Origin: Tannerellaceae bacterium
GTDB taxonomy: Bacteria; Bacteroidota; Bacteroidia; Bacteroidales; Tannerellaceae
DNA: 53,346 bases
NCBI GenBank assembly: GCA_031280435.1
Contig: JAITGS010000014.1
Location: forward strand, 1-53,346
Direction: 5' to 3'
Shown here: piece by piece, positions 33,361 through 41,182 of the stretch
How positions within the stretch are numbered: the stretch's first letter is position 1
How the letters are laid out: every line of letters starts with the position of its first letter
Translations under genes and position numbers: made by a program
Notes under the pieces: generated by a model
Databases searched by the model: none
Told to the model about the DNA's origin: nothing
Seen by the model: only the letters and a program-made list of their open reading frames with translations

Positions 33361-34447
33361 CCGTAGATTTCCTGCAAATGATGAGTGAATGACCTTTGCC
33401 GAGGCCGTCGTGGATGTGCACCGCCTTCAGTCCGGCCTCCCGTATGCATCGAAGGAGGTCGTCCGAGTGATACATCTTGCTGTTCCCGTTGGCCATGGCC
33501 GTGAAGTAGAGGCTGATTTGCGCAAGGCAGAAGGCGGCGGCATCGAACTTCTGCCTGTCCCAGCAGGTTTCCATTATATATAGGACGCTGCTATCGCTCA
33601 TGGAGGCCGCAGCGCGGGCGAGTATGCTTGTTGCTTCCTCTTCCGAGAAGCAGTCGAGGAACTGGCTCATCCATACGGCATCGTATCCCTCAGGGAAGGT
33701 TAGGCTATGGTCGAGCAGGTCGGCTGCATGTCCGTCTATGCGCGATTCGCCTTCGGAACCTGCGATGTGCCGTTGCATCAGCTCCAATTGCTGAGGAAGA
33801 TCCATCACTGTCACCTTAACGTCGGGGTCGTGAGCCGTGCATTGCATGGCCCAGCGCCCGGTGTTTCCGCCAACGTCGAGCAGTCGTTTGGGCTTGTGGG
33901 CGAACACTATCTCAAGCGCTTCGGCAAAGGAGCTGTCCGAGTAATAATGGTCGAAGGCGAACCAGCTCTGCTGCACCTTCTCCGGCAGACTCGACAGGCC
34001 TTCGTATATGGTGCTCCAGGAGCCGAACACTCCGAGGCCGTCGGGCTTAGCGTTCAGCAGGGCCTCCTCGAGCTTGAACCATCCCAGATAGTTGACGTCG
34101 TGATTGAAGTCCGTGTTCACCCGCACCAAGGGATCGTTCAGCAGGAACCATCCCGTTTTGGAAATCTCGAACCGGCCTTCCCTGCACAGCACCGTACCTA
34201 TTGTAAGCGACGACTCGAGCAGCACCTGAGCTGCGTATCGTGAGAGCCCGGCCTTTGCGGCCACGTCCTCGAGGCTCATCCCCTTCTCCGAATCGAGCAG
34301 CATCCGAAGTATGCCGAACTTCACCATCAGGCGCGATACCTGGAACACGATCGGGCCGAAGGATATTTCATGGGCGGCTCGCAGAGCATCGAGCGCGGTA
34401 CGGCTTTCCGCCGAGTATTTCTTATCCAATGCAGGGAACAGCTTCAT
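33347..34447 (-). CDS. SAM-dependent O-methyltransferase (winged-helix dimer type)
   Basis: 366 residues. An N-terminal winged-helix dimerisation domain (about 20-110, with MSLEDVAAKAGLSRYAAQVLLESS) precedes a class I methyltransferase domain with the SAM loop RLLDVGGNTGRWA (188-200) and AVWMSQFLDCFSEEEA. This is the COMT/hydroxyneurosporene methyltransferase type. It could O-methylate the aryl head group derived from tyrosine, or the resorcinol; I cannot tell which. Operon member between an ACP and a dehydratase. Confidence 0.88.
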   Translation of the reverse strand: MKLFPALDKKYSAESRTALDALRAAHEISFGPIVFQVSRLMVKFGILRMLLDSEKGMSLEDVAAKAGLSRYAAQVLLESSLTIGTVLCREGRFEISKTGWFLLNDPLVRVNTDFNHDVNYLGWFKLEEALLNAKPDGLGVFGSWSTIYEGLSSLPEKVQQSWFAFDHYYSDSSFAEALEIVFAHKPKRLLDVGGNTGRWAMQCTAHDPDVKVTVMDLPQQLELMQRHIAGSEGESRIDGHAADLLDHSLTFPEGYDAVWMSQFLDCFSEEEATSILARAAASMSDSSVLYIMETCWDRQKFDAAAFCLAQISLYFTAMANGNSKMYHSDDLLRCIREAGLKAVHIHDGLGKGHSLIICRKSTDAER

Positions 34448-34457
34448 GGCGCTTCTT

Positions 34458-34709
34458 TTAGTCTTTGCCTGCGGTTCTGGATTCTATATAATCGTAGAAA
34501 TTGCTGAGGGTATGTACCTCGGCCATTTCCTCGGGCTTGATCTTGAAGCCGAAGTTGCGTTCAACGATTACAACAATGTCGACAAAGTCAAGGCTGTCTA
34601 TTCCCAGATCATCCTTAAGCAAAGCTTCGGGACTGATGGCAGCTTCATCCACTTCTATCTCTTCGATCAGGAATTGCCTGACGGTTTCTTCTATATGTTC
34701 TCTGTTCAT
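34458..34709 (-). CDS. acyl carrier protein (second)
   Basis: 83 residues, acidic four-helix ACP. Ser39 in DLGIDSLDFVDIVV is the phosphopantetheine site. Differs clearly from the first ACP at 30.4 kb. Two ACPs are common in aryl polyene clusters, one often used for the aryl starter and one for extension; which is which cannot be decided here. It follows the KS gene at 34.7 kb by 16 bp. Confidence 0.92.
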   Translation of the reverse strand: MNREHIEETVRQFLIEEIEVDEAAISPEALLKDDLGIDSLDFVDIVVIVERNFGFKIKPEEMAEVHTLSNFYDYIESRTAGKD

Positions 34710-34725
34710 GAAATGTATCTTGTTG

Positions 34726-35949
34726 CTAATAATACTTCTTTATAACTAATGCGCTGTTGGTACCTCCGAAGCCGAATGAGTTCGACAGTATCAGGTTCAG
34801 CTCCGTCTCTATCGTGGAGGTGGCAATGTTGAGCTCGGCGGAGTATTCGTCCGGCTGCTCAAAGTTGATGTTGGGAGCGATGAAGGAACGTTGCATCATA
34901 AGTATGGAGTACACAATTTCGCTGGCCCCTGCCATCCAGCACTCATGGCCCGTCATCGACTTGGTGGAGCTTATCGGGGGGCAGTCGGGCCCGAACAGAC
35001 GGTGAAGGGCTATGGCCTCGTATGCGTCGCCCTGCGGAGTGGATGTAGCGTGAGCGTTCACGTAGTCAATATCGGCCGGAGAGATGCGGGCGTCGTCGAG
35101 TGCGCGCAGCATAGCGGTCAGCGAGCCCTCATCGCTTGCCTGCGAGATGTGTCGGCCGTTCGATGAGAATCCGTATCCTACGATCTCGGCAAAGATTGTG
35201 GCTCCCCGACGCATAGCGTGGTCGTAGTCCTCCAGGATCAGGCTGGCCGCCCCTCCGCTTGGGATCAGCCCGTCGCGTGAGAGGTCGAACGGCCGCGAGG
35301 CCTTGGCCGGGTCTTCCACGCGGGTAGAGAATGCGCTCAGGGCGTCGAAGCTCCCCATGGAGTAGTAGTTCGTTTCCTGGGCTCCGCCGCAAAGTACTAT
35401 GCTTTGCAGCCCCTGCTTGATGAAGAGGTAGCCGAGTCCTATGGCATGCGAGCCGCTGGCGCAGGCAGCGCTCACGGTCATGTTCACTCCGCGCAGGCGG
35501 AAGATGGTGGAGAGGTTCATAGTGACCGTGGAGTTCATCGACTGGAATATGGCGCCCGAGCCCAGGAGGGTGGTATCCTTCTTCGAAACCATAGTATTGT
35601 GAGCCTCTATCACGGCCTTGGCCGACGAATCATTTCCGTAGAAAATCCCCATCTCATTATAGTCGGGATATTCCGGGTCAAGGCCTGCCGTTTCCATGGC
35701 TTCCAGAGTAGCCATGTATGCATACTCACCCTCTTCGGCCAGGCATATTCGCAGCCGGCGGTCTAACATTCCCTTGAGCGACGGGCGTTCTACAAGCCCG
35801 GTTAGGGGCGAGCGGAAACCGTACGACTTCCTTAGCGGCTCTATGCCTATGCCCGACCGCCCTTCATATAGCGACTGCGTTACCTCTGCAAGATTTTTCC
35901 CTATGCACGAGTATATACCTATGCCCGTTACAACAACTCTTCTTCTCAT
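34726..35949 (-). CDS. beta-ketoacyl-ACP synthase (KAS II type)
   Basis: 407 residues, full length. Cys163 in SAACASGSHAIG, His300 in NAHATSTPQGD and His335 in KSMTGHECWMAGA. The last motif has ECWMAGA instead of the common xxGAAG, as in FabB-like and ApeO-like enzymes. It is the first KS of the operon, next to FabG and the second ACP, and is a likely main chain-extending KS for the aryl polyene. Confidence 0.92.
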   Translation of the reverse strand: MRRRVVVTGIGIYSCIGKNLAEVTQSLYEGRSGIGIEPLRKSYGFRSPLTGLVERPSLKGMLDRRLRICLAEEGEYAYMATLEAMETAGLDPEYPDYNEMGIFYGNDSSAKAVIEAHNTMVSKKDTTLLGSGAIFQSMNSTVTMNLSTIFRLRGVNMTVSAACASGSHAIGLGYLFIKQGLQSIVLCGGAQETNYYSMGSFDALSAFSTRVEDPAKASRPFDLSRDGLIPSGGAASLILEDYDHAMRRGATIFAEIVGYGFSSNGRHISQASDEGSLTAMLRALDDARISPADIDYVNAHATSTPQGDAYEAIALHRLFGPDCPPISSTKSMTGHECWMAGASEIVYSILMMQRSFIAPNINFEQPDEYSAELNIATSTIETELNLILSNSFGFGGTNSALVIKKYY

Positions 35950-35962
35950 GGTATTATTTTTT

Positions 35963-36691
35963 TTATGTATATAGTCCTCCGTTGACGGATATAACTTCGC
36001 CTGTTATGTAGGCAGCCTCGTCCGAGGCCAGGAAGCCTGCAAGGGCGGCCACTTCCTCCGGTCGGCCGAAGCGTCCGGCCGGAATCATCTGCTTCAACTG
36101 TTTCTCGTCCAGGTCGCGGGTCATATCGGTTTCAATGAAGCCCGGAGCTATCACGTTCACGGTCACTTTCCGCGGGCCGACCTCCTGTGCCAATGCCTTA
36201 GAGGCTCCTATCAGAGCCGCCTTAGCCGCCGAGTAGTTGGTTTGCCCCGGAAGTCCTTTCAGTCCCGACAATGATGCCACGTTGATAATCCGGCCCCACC
36301 TCGACGTGAGCATATCCTTGAGCAGCCGGCGCGTAACGTAGAAGAATCCGTTCAGTGTAGTATCAATCACCTGATGCCACTGTTCGTTCTGCATGAATAC
36401 CATCATGCTGTCCATCCTAATCCCGGCATTGTTAACCAGTACGGCAACCGAGTCGCCTTCGTGCTTTTCCTGCCAGAGGCTTACAGCTTCGTCGGCTTCC
36501 TTAGCGTTCGACGTATCAAAGGGCATCAGCTCCGCCTTGCCTCCTATTGCTTCTACGAGGAGGCGGGTCTCATTGGCTGCATCATGGTTTGATTTGTAGT
36601 TAATCAGAACAGGATACTGCATGGCGGCAAGTTTCAGGCATATAGCCCTGCCTATGCCGCGCGAGCCTCCGGTTACTAAAGCGTATTTCAT
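35963..36691 (-). CDS. 3-oxoacyl-ACP reductase (FabG-like SDR)
   Basis: 242 residues, classical short-chain dehydrogenase: VTGGSRGIGRAI (6-17), NNAG (87-90), Ser140, and YSAAK with Tyr153 and Lys157. It reduces the beta-keto group after each KS step with NADPH. C-terminal TGEVISVNGG is standard FabG. It starts 4 bp after the ammonia-lyase stop, so it is co-transcribed. Dedicated polyene reductase (ApeQ type) rather than the housekeeping FabG, judged from context. Confidence 0.93.
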   Translation of the reverse strand: MKYALVTGGSRGIGRAICLKLAAMQYPVLINYKSNHDAANETRLLVEAIGGKAELMPFDTSNAKEADEAVSLWQEKHEGDSVAVLVNNAGIRMDSMMVFMQNEQWHQVIDTTLNGFFYVTRRLLKDMLTSRWGRIINVASLSGLKGLPGQTNYSAAKAALIGASKALAQEVGPRKVTVNVIAPGFIETDMTRDLDEKQLKQMIPAGRFGRPEEVAALAGFLASDEAAYITGEVISVNGGLYT

Positions 36692-36695
36692 TGCG

Positions 36696-38219
36696 TTATA
36701 TTTTCGAGTTCATTAAAAACTGTTGTAAAGCTTCTATGTCCCTGTGCTTGGGCAGGTCTTCCCTGAAGGCCGGGAAGATGCGCCGCACCTCGTCGTATAC
36801 CCGTCGGGTAGAGGGAGCCAGCTGCGGGGCTATGCCCAAGCAGTCCACAGCCTGAGCCAGGGCCATGTACTCTATGGCCATCACCTGCCAGGCGTTATTG
36901 ATCACGGTGGCTGTCATCAAGGCCGAGTTTGTTCCCATGCTGACTATGTCCTGGTTATCGTTGTTGCAGGAGATGCTGTGCACGGACATGGGCATGGAGA
37001 GCGTCTGGTTCTCGGCCGTGGTCGATGTGGCGGTGAACTGTGTGGCCTGGAGGCCGTAGTTGAGGCCCAGCGTTCCCATGTTGAGGAAGGGCGGCAGTAT
37101 TTCGTTCACGCGGTCGTGGCAGAGGTAGTTCAGCTGCCGTTCGGCCAGCATAGTCAGCTTCGTGACGGCTATCTTCAGCTTGTCCATCTCATAAGATATG
37201 TAGTCGCCGTGGAAGTTTCCGCCGTGATAGATGTTTTGGCTGTCCGGGTCGACCACCGGATTGTCGCAGGCGGAGTTAATCTCGTTCAGCGTAACCTCCT
37301 TTGCATTTTCGACGGCATCAAATATGGGCCCCAGCACCTGCGGCACGCACCTGAGGGAATAATACGGCTGCACCTTGTGGCTGAACACCTTTTCGTTGTT
37401 ATCTCCGCTGTACAGTTTGTTCTCCCGCTTGAGCATGCATGAGCTTCCCTCGGCCATTGTACGCATCAGCGACGCCACAGTGCGCTGCCCCCGGTGCATC
37501 TTTATGTTGTTCAGCACTTCGGAGAAGGCATCGTCGTAAGAGCTGCTTATCTCGTTGATCCAAACCGAGGCATGTATGGCCCGGTGCAGTAATCGCTCGG
37601 CCCGGATGGCATTGATGGCGCCTATGCCTGCCATCACCGAGGTTCCGTTGGCCAGAGCCAGGCCCTCGCGGATTCTGATTCGGAAGGGCGTGAGCTTATG
37701 CTCGGCCAGCACCTCGGCCGTCGGGCGCCATTGGCCCTTATGCCGCACCTCCCCTTCGCCAATCAGAGCGAGGGCAACGTGGGCCAGCTGCACAAGGTCG
37801 CCGCTTGCTCCCACTCCGCCGTGTTCCGGCACAAGGGGATATATCTCCAGGTTTATCATGTTCTCAAGCAGGTCCGTGAGTTCGGGATGCACTCCCGATT
37901 TGGCCTGTGCAAAGGTCATGAGGCGGGCCGTCATGGCCGCCCTCACGTAAATGTCCGGCAGGGGCCGGCCCGCTCCGGTTGCATGGCTGCGAATGATGTT
38001 GTATTGCAGGGCCGGCAGCGAGCTGTTGTCCACGCGATACTGTGCCATAGGTCCAAAGCCGGTGTTAATGCCGTAAATAACCTTGTCGGCCGAAAATTCT
38101 TTAAGGAAATTATAACATTCCGTTATCTTACTTCTTGTCGTTTCCGAAAGTGTGATGGTGTTACCTTCCAGCAGTGCTTTCTCTAATTGTCCGTACAATA
38201 ACTTCTCTTCTATCTTCAT
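36696..38219 (-). CDS. tyrosine ammonia-lyase (HAL/PAL family)
   Basis: 507 residues. The MIO-forming triad Ala-Ser-Gly is in GVGASGDLVQLAH (ASGD at 138-141), the catalytic Tyr49 in VIYGINTGFGP and His79 in IRSHATGAG. Long stretches (LRCVPQVLGP, YHGGNFHGDYIS, TATSTTAENQ, NNDNQDIVSMGTNS) closely follow the Flavobacterium tyrosine ammonia-lyase linked to flexirubin, from memory. The reaction is L-tyrosine to 4-coumarate plus ammonia, giving the aryl starter. Histidine lyase activity cannot be fully excluded, but the cluster argues against it. First gene of the minus-strand operon. Confidence 0.9.
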   Translation of the reverse strand: MKIEEKLLYGQLEKALLEGNTITLSETTRSKITECYNFLKEFSADKVIYGINTGFGPMAQYRVDNSSLPALQYNIIRSHATGAGRPLPDIYVRAAMTARLMTFAQAKSGVHPELTDLLENMINLEIYPLVPEHGGVGASGDLVQLAHVALALIGEGEVRHKGQWRPTAEVLAEHKLTPFRIRIREGLALANGTSVMAGIGAINAIRAERLLHRAIHASVWINEISSSYDDAFSEVLNNIKMHRGQRTVASLMRTMAEGSSCMLKRENKLYSGDNNEKVFSHKVQPYYSLRCVPQVLGPIFDAVENAKEVTLNEINSACDNPVVDPDSQNIYHGGNFHGDYISYEMDKLKIAVTKLTMLAERQLNYLCHDRVNEILPPFLNMGTLGLNYGLQATQFTATSTTAENQTLSMPMSVHSISCNNDNQDIVSMGTNSALMTATVINNAWQVMAIEYMALAQAVDCLGIAPQLAPSTRRVYDEVRRIFPAFREDLPKHRDIEALQQFLMNSKI

Positions 38220-38251
38220 TTGATTTCATTAACGTGCTGTTGATTGCGGTG

Positions 38252-38259
38252 CAAAAGTA
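38252..38259 (-). promoter_or_regulatory. putative promoter of the minus-strand polyene operon
   Basis: TACTTTTG on the minus strand (TAnnTTTG), 33 bp before the ammonia-lyase ATG. It could drive the whole run down to 25.0 kb. No obvious operator nearby. Confidence 0.6.
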
Positions 38260-38427
38260 GGAAACGAAATTGAAAGTTGAAAGGTATGCGGCAAAAACTT
38301 GGCCTCAGCATCCGGCCGGAGGCCTTAATAATGCCGCTTAGGCCCTTCGTTGAGCCTGCAATATGGTGAAGCATGGCCGCAGATGTATAGCTTCAACAGT
38401 AAATGTATAGAGCCGGGTACAGCTTTT

Positions 38428-38691
38428 GCCCCCTTTTTCCCGAAAGGAAGCAAATCGGATCCCGGACGGGCCCGTTTTTCCCGGATCGCCTCCGTTCGGA
38501 ACCCGGACGGGCCCGTTTTTCCCGGATCGCCTCCGTTCGGATCCCGGACGGGCCAGTTTTTCCCGGATCGCCTCCGTTCGGATCCCGGACGGGCCCCTTT
38601 TTCCCGGATCGCCTCCGTTCGGAACCCGGACGGGCCCCTTTTTCCCGGATCGCCTCCGTCCGGATCCCGGACGGGCAGCTTTTTCTCTGAT
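38428..38691. repeat. 41-bp tandem array (six units)
   Basis: CCGGACGGGC recurs at 38463, 38504, 38545, 38586, 38627 and 38668, exactly 41 bp apart. Each unit reads CCGTTCGGAWCCCGGACGGG, then CCCGTTTTT and CCCGGATCGCCT; a weaker unit precedes the first. Each holds GC-rich dyads next to a T5 tract and looks like a chain of small terminators. Because 41 is not a multiple of 3, frames rotate through the units and give spurious ORFs. It lies between the divergent ammonia-lyase and PhnB/PaaK-like operons. A relic is at 18.5 kb. Confidence 0.92.
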
Positions 38692-38833
38692 CGAACCAAA
38701 GCCGGCGCCTGTTTGTGTTTATTTTGCCCGAAGAGGAGGGGAAAATGGGCGGATTTTGCTTCATGGGCTTCGCAATAAGATGAAATCGCCACAGATTTTC
38801 CGTCACACATAATTCAAAATTTATAATTAGGTT

Positions 38834-38841
38834 TATCTTTG
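38834..38841 (+). promoter_or_regulatory. putative promoter of the PhnB-like/PaaK-like operon
   Basis: TATCTTTG, a perfect TAnnTTTG, 49 bp before the ATG at 38890. This supports that ATG over an upstream TTG at 38839. Confidence 0.6.
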
Positions 38842-38889
38842 CCCGCTCACACAGAAAAAATAAGTATAACTTTAAAAAGATTCATTCAA

Positions 38890-39306
38890 ATGAAAATTAG
38901 ACCGTACCTCACGTATGTGAACAATTGCTCCGAGGCTATTGAGCTTTACAAAAGAGCTTTCCGCACTGATACAATCGAATACCTGCGCATGTCCGACATG
39001 CCCGCCGGCGCTTTCGAAATACCCGAAGAGTACAAAAACCGCATCCTGCAAGCCACGCTCAGGCTGGGCGACGACTTCATCCGCATGTCCGACTGCGGGC
39101 CCATGCAGGAACTGAACGAAAGCGAAACGGAGCGCATATCAATTGCCGTTGAAACAGCCGTAGACGAAGTAAAATTCGCCTTTGCCGTTCTTGCCGAAGA
39201 GGGCAGGGTGGCCATGCCGCTTTCGGAAACTTTTTACAGTCCGTGTGCCGGCGTAGTGTTCGATAAATTTGGTGTAATGTGGAACTTCGTCGGCCATGCT
39301 TCTTGA
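38890..39306 (+). CDS. PhnB/VOC-like protein
   Basis: 138 residues from the ATG at 38890. The opening MKIRPYLTYVNNCSEAIELYKRAF is the PhnB-like glyoxalase-fold start, and the end YSPCAGVVFDKFGVMWNF the typical close. The usual FG.MW pattern is present. Family members are mostly uncharacterised; no catalytic claim is possible. The gene overlaps the following PaaK-like gene by 11 bp, so it is translated together with it. It may be a housekeeping gene rather than part of the pigment pathway. Confidence 0.85.
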   Translation: MKIRPYLTYVNNCSEAIELYKRAFRTDTIEYLRMSDMPAGAFEIPEEYKNRILQATLRLGDDFIRMSDCGPMQELNESETERISIAVETAVDEVKFAFAVLAEEGRVAMPLSETFYSPCAGVVFDKFGVMWNFVGHAS

Positions 39307-40585
39307 ATACCGCTCGCGCGATGAGATTCGCAGCTACCAGGAGAAGGAACTGCGCGACGCGATAGACTTTATCTCCACCCGTTCTCCCTTTTACCGCCGC
39401 ATGTTCGAGAGCAACGGCATACGGGCTAAGAAAATTCGCAGCATAAACGACCTTAAGCACCTGCCGTTTACTACCAAAAGCGATTTGCAGCAATACAACC
39501 ACGACTTTGTTTGTGTTGATCAGGAACGAATTGTGGATTATATTACTACGTCGGGCACGCTTGGCGATCCGGTGACCTTTGCCATGACCGACCTCGACCT
39601 CGATCGGCTTGCATACAACGAGCTCATATCCTTCAGATGCGCCGGCGTGACTCCGACAGACATTGTGCAGATCATGACTACGCTCGACAAGCGCTTCATG
39701 GCCGGCATGGCCTACTACCTCGGCCTGCGCTCGCTCGGGGCGGGAGTAGTGAGGGTGGGGAACGGTATCCCGGAGCTTCAATGGGACACTATCCGCAGGA
39801 TTAAACCTACAACTCTGATGTGCGTACCATCTTTTATTCCACATATAATTAAATATGCCGAGGAGCATGGCATAGACTACCGAAATTCGAGTGTCCGCAA
39901 GATAGTTTGCATAGGCGAGAACCTGCGCGAGGCTGATTTCAGTCTGAACCTGCTCGGACGGCGCATACTTGAGAAATGGGACGTGGAGCTTTACTCCACC
40001 TATGCATCGACCGAGATGGCCACCACCTTTGCCGAGTGCGAGCATGGCTGCGGCGGGCATCATCATCCCGAACTTATTATCTGCGAGCTTGTGGACGAGG
40101 CCGGTCAGCCGGTAGCCGAAGGTGAGGTGGGCGAGCTCACGGTCACAACCCTTGGCGTTGAGGGCATGCCGCTGCTGCGTTTCCGCACCGGCGATTTGGT
40201 TAGCTTCCACACGGAGCAGTGCCGCTGCGGACGGAGGTCGATGCGGGTCAGCCCCGTTGTCGGTCGGGCCAATCACATGCTGAAGCTGAAGGGCACGACG
40301 CTGTATCCGCCGGCCCTCTATGATGTTCTGGATAACACGCCATACGTTGACGGCTATGTGGTTGAGGTTAGCCTTAGCGACACCGGCACCGACGATGTCC
40401 TTGTGAAAGCCGGCCTGAGGTCTTTGCCTGCCGATGATGCCCTTCGGAAGGATCTGCAAGATCGGTTCCGGGCCAAGATCCGCGTGACTCCGCGGGTGGA
40501 ATTTTGTCCGGTGGAAGATATAAGGCGGATAAATTATCCGGATACCGGCCGCAAGCCGGTTAAGTTTGTAGACAAACGGGGCTGA
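39296..40585 (+). CDS. PaaK-like adenylate-forming ligase (phenylacetate-CoA ligase family)
   Basis: 429 residues. The P-loop-like motif is TSGTLGDPVTF (85-95), followed by YASTEMATTFAEC (near 229), a Cys/His cluster HGCGGHHHP, FRTGD (near 287) and KLKGTTLYPPALYDVL. This is the ANL family, phenylacetate-CoA ligase branch. It adenylates a carboxylate and passes it to CoA or an ACP. No classical 4-coumarate ligase is in the window, so this enzyme is a candidate to activate coumarate for the polyene cluster, but this is inferred from position only. Divergent from the ammonia-lyase operon. Confidence 0.85.
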   Translation: MLLEYRSRDEIRSYQEKELRDAIDFISTRSPFYRRMFESNGIRAKKIRSINDLKHLPFTTKSDLQQYNHDFVCVDQERIVDYITTSGTLGDPVTFAMTDLDLDRLAYNELISFRCAGVTPTDIVQIMTTLDKRFMAGMAYYLGLRSLGAGVVRVGNGIPELQWDTIRRIKPTTLMCVPSFIPHIIKYAEEHGIDYRNSSVRKIVCIGENLREADFSLNLLGRRILEKWDVELYSTYASTEMATTFAECEHGCGGHHHPELIICELVDEAGQPVAEGEVGELTVTTLGVEGMPLLRFRTGDLVSFHTEQCRCGRRSMRVSPVVGRANHMLKLKGTTLYPPALYDVLDNTPYVDGYVVEVSLSDTGTDDVLVKAGLRSLPADDALRKDLQDRFRAKIRVTPRVEFCPVEDIRRINYPDTGRKPVKFVDKRG

Positions 40586-40591
40586 GAGGGT

Positions 40592-41158
40592 ATGGGATTG
40601 CCGGGGAAAAATATGATACGGGCGACGGTGGCTTTCATATTGAGGTTCGCGGGCAGGAATCGTTCGCGAGGCTATAAGACATTGTCGCTGATTGCCGGAG
40701 CCGCGCTCTTCCTCGGCCTGCTGCCGGCCCTATTCATCTTCGCCGGAAGCTTTGCCGAAGGCTATATTGATATAAGCTTAGGCCGTATGGCCGAGATCCC
40801 GGCCGGCATAGCCTTCATAATCCTTGGGCTATACATATTATTATGGGCGACTGTGTCGCAATGGGTCGCAGGCAAGGGCACCCCGGCCCCCAATGCTCCC
40901 ACGCAGAGCTTAGTGATAGCAGGGCCCTACCGCTATTGCCGCAATCCGATAGAGCTGGGAGCTATCCTGTACTACTTTGGGCTTGGAATGATAATATCGG
41001 GCATAACGACTGGCCTGATAAGCTTCCTCTTAGGCCTGGCGATAGGCAGCGCCTACCATAAATGCATAGAGGAAAAAGAATTGGAGCAAAGATTCGGCGA
41101 AGCCTATAAGGCCTACAAGCGCCGCACCCCCTTCCTGTTCCCGCGCATACCGATTTAG
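40592..41158 (+). CDS. isoprenylcysteine carboxyl methyltransferase (ICMT)-like membrane protein
   Basis: 188 residues. Four or more transmembrane helices (about 28-52, 62-85, 120-150), with the SAM-binding ICMT/PEMT region GPYRYCRNPIELGAILYYFG (near 109-128) and C-terminal EEKELEQRFGEAYKAYKRRTPFLFP. It is a small-molecule or lipid methyltransferase in the membrane; the substrate is unknown in bacteria of this type. It follows the PaaK-like gene by 6 bp and precedes the DUF5686 gene by 24 bp, probably in the same operon. Confidence 0.85.
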   Translation: MGLPGKNMIRATVAFILRFAGRNRSRGYKTLSLIAGAALFLGLLPALFIFAGSFAEGYIDISLGRMAEIPAGIAFIILGLYILLWATVSQWVAGKGTPAPNAPTQSLVIAGPYRYCRNPIELGAILYYFGLGMIISGITTGLISFLLGLAIGSAYHKCIEEKELEQRFGEAYKAYKRRTPFLFPRIPI

Positions 41159-41182
41159 GACGGCTTGAGATACGACAGGGCC

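Noticed and set aside
38325..38812. Several frames encoding GPVFPGSPPFGSRTG-like repeats
   Set aside because: Product of the 41-bp array, whose unit shifts frame each copy; open on both strands.
39077..40459. 460-codon minus-strand frame
   Set aside because: Antisense to the PaaK-like gene; composition unlike a real protein.
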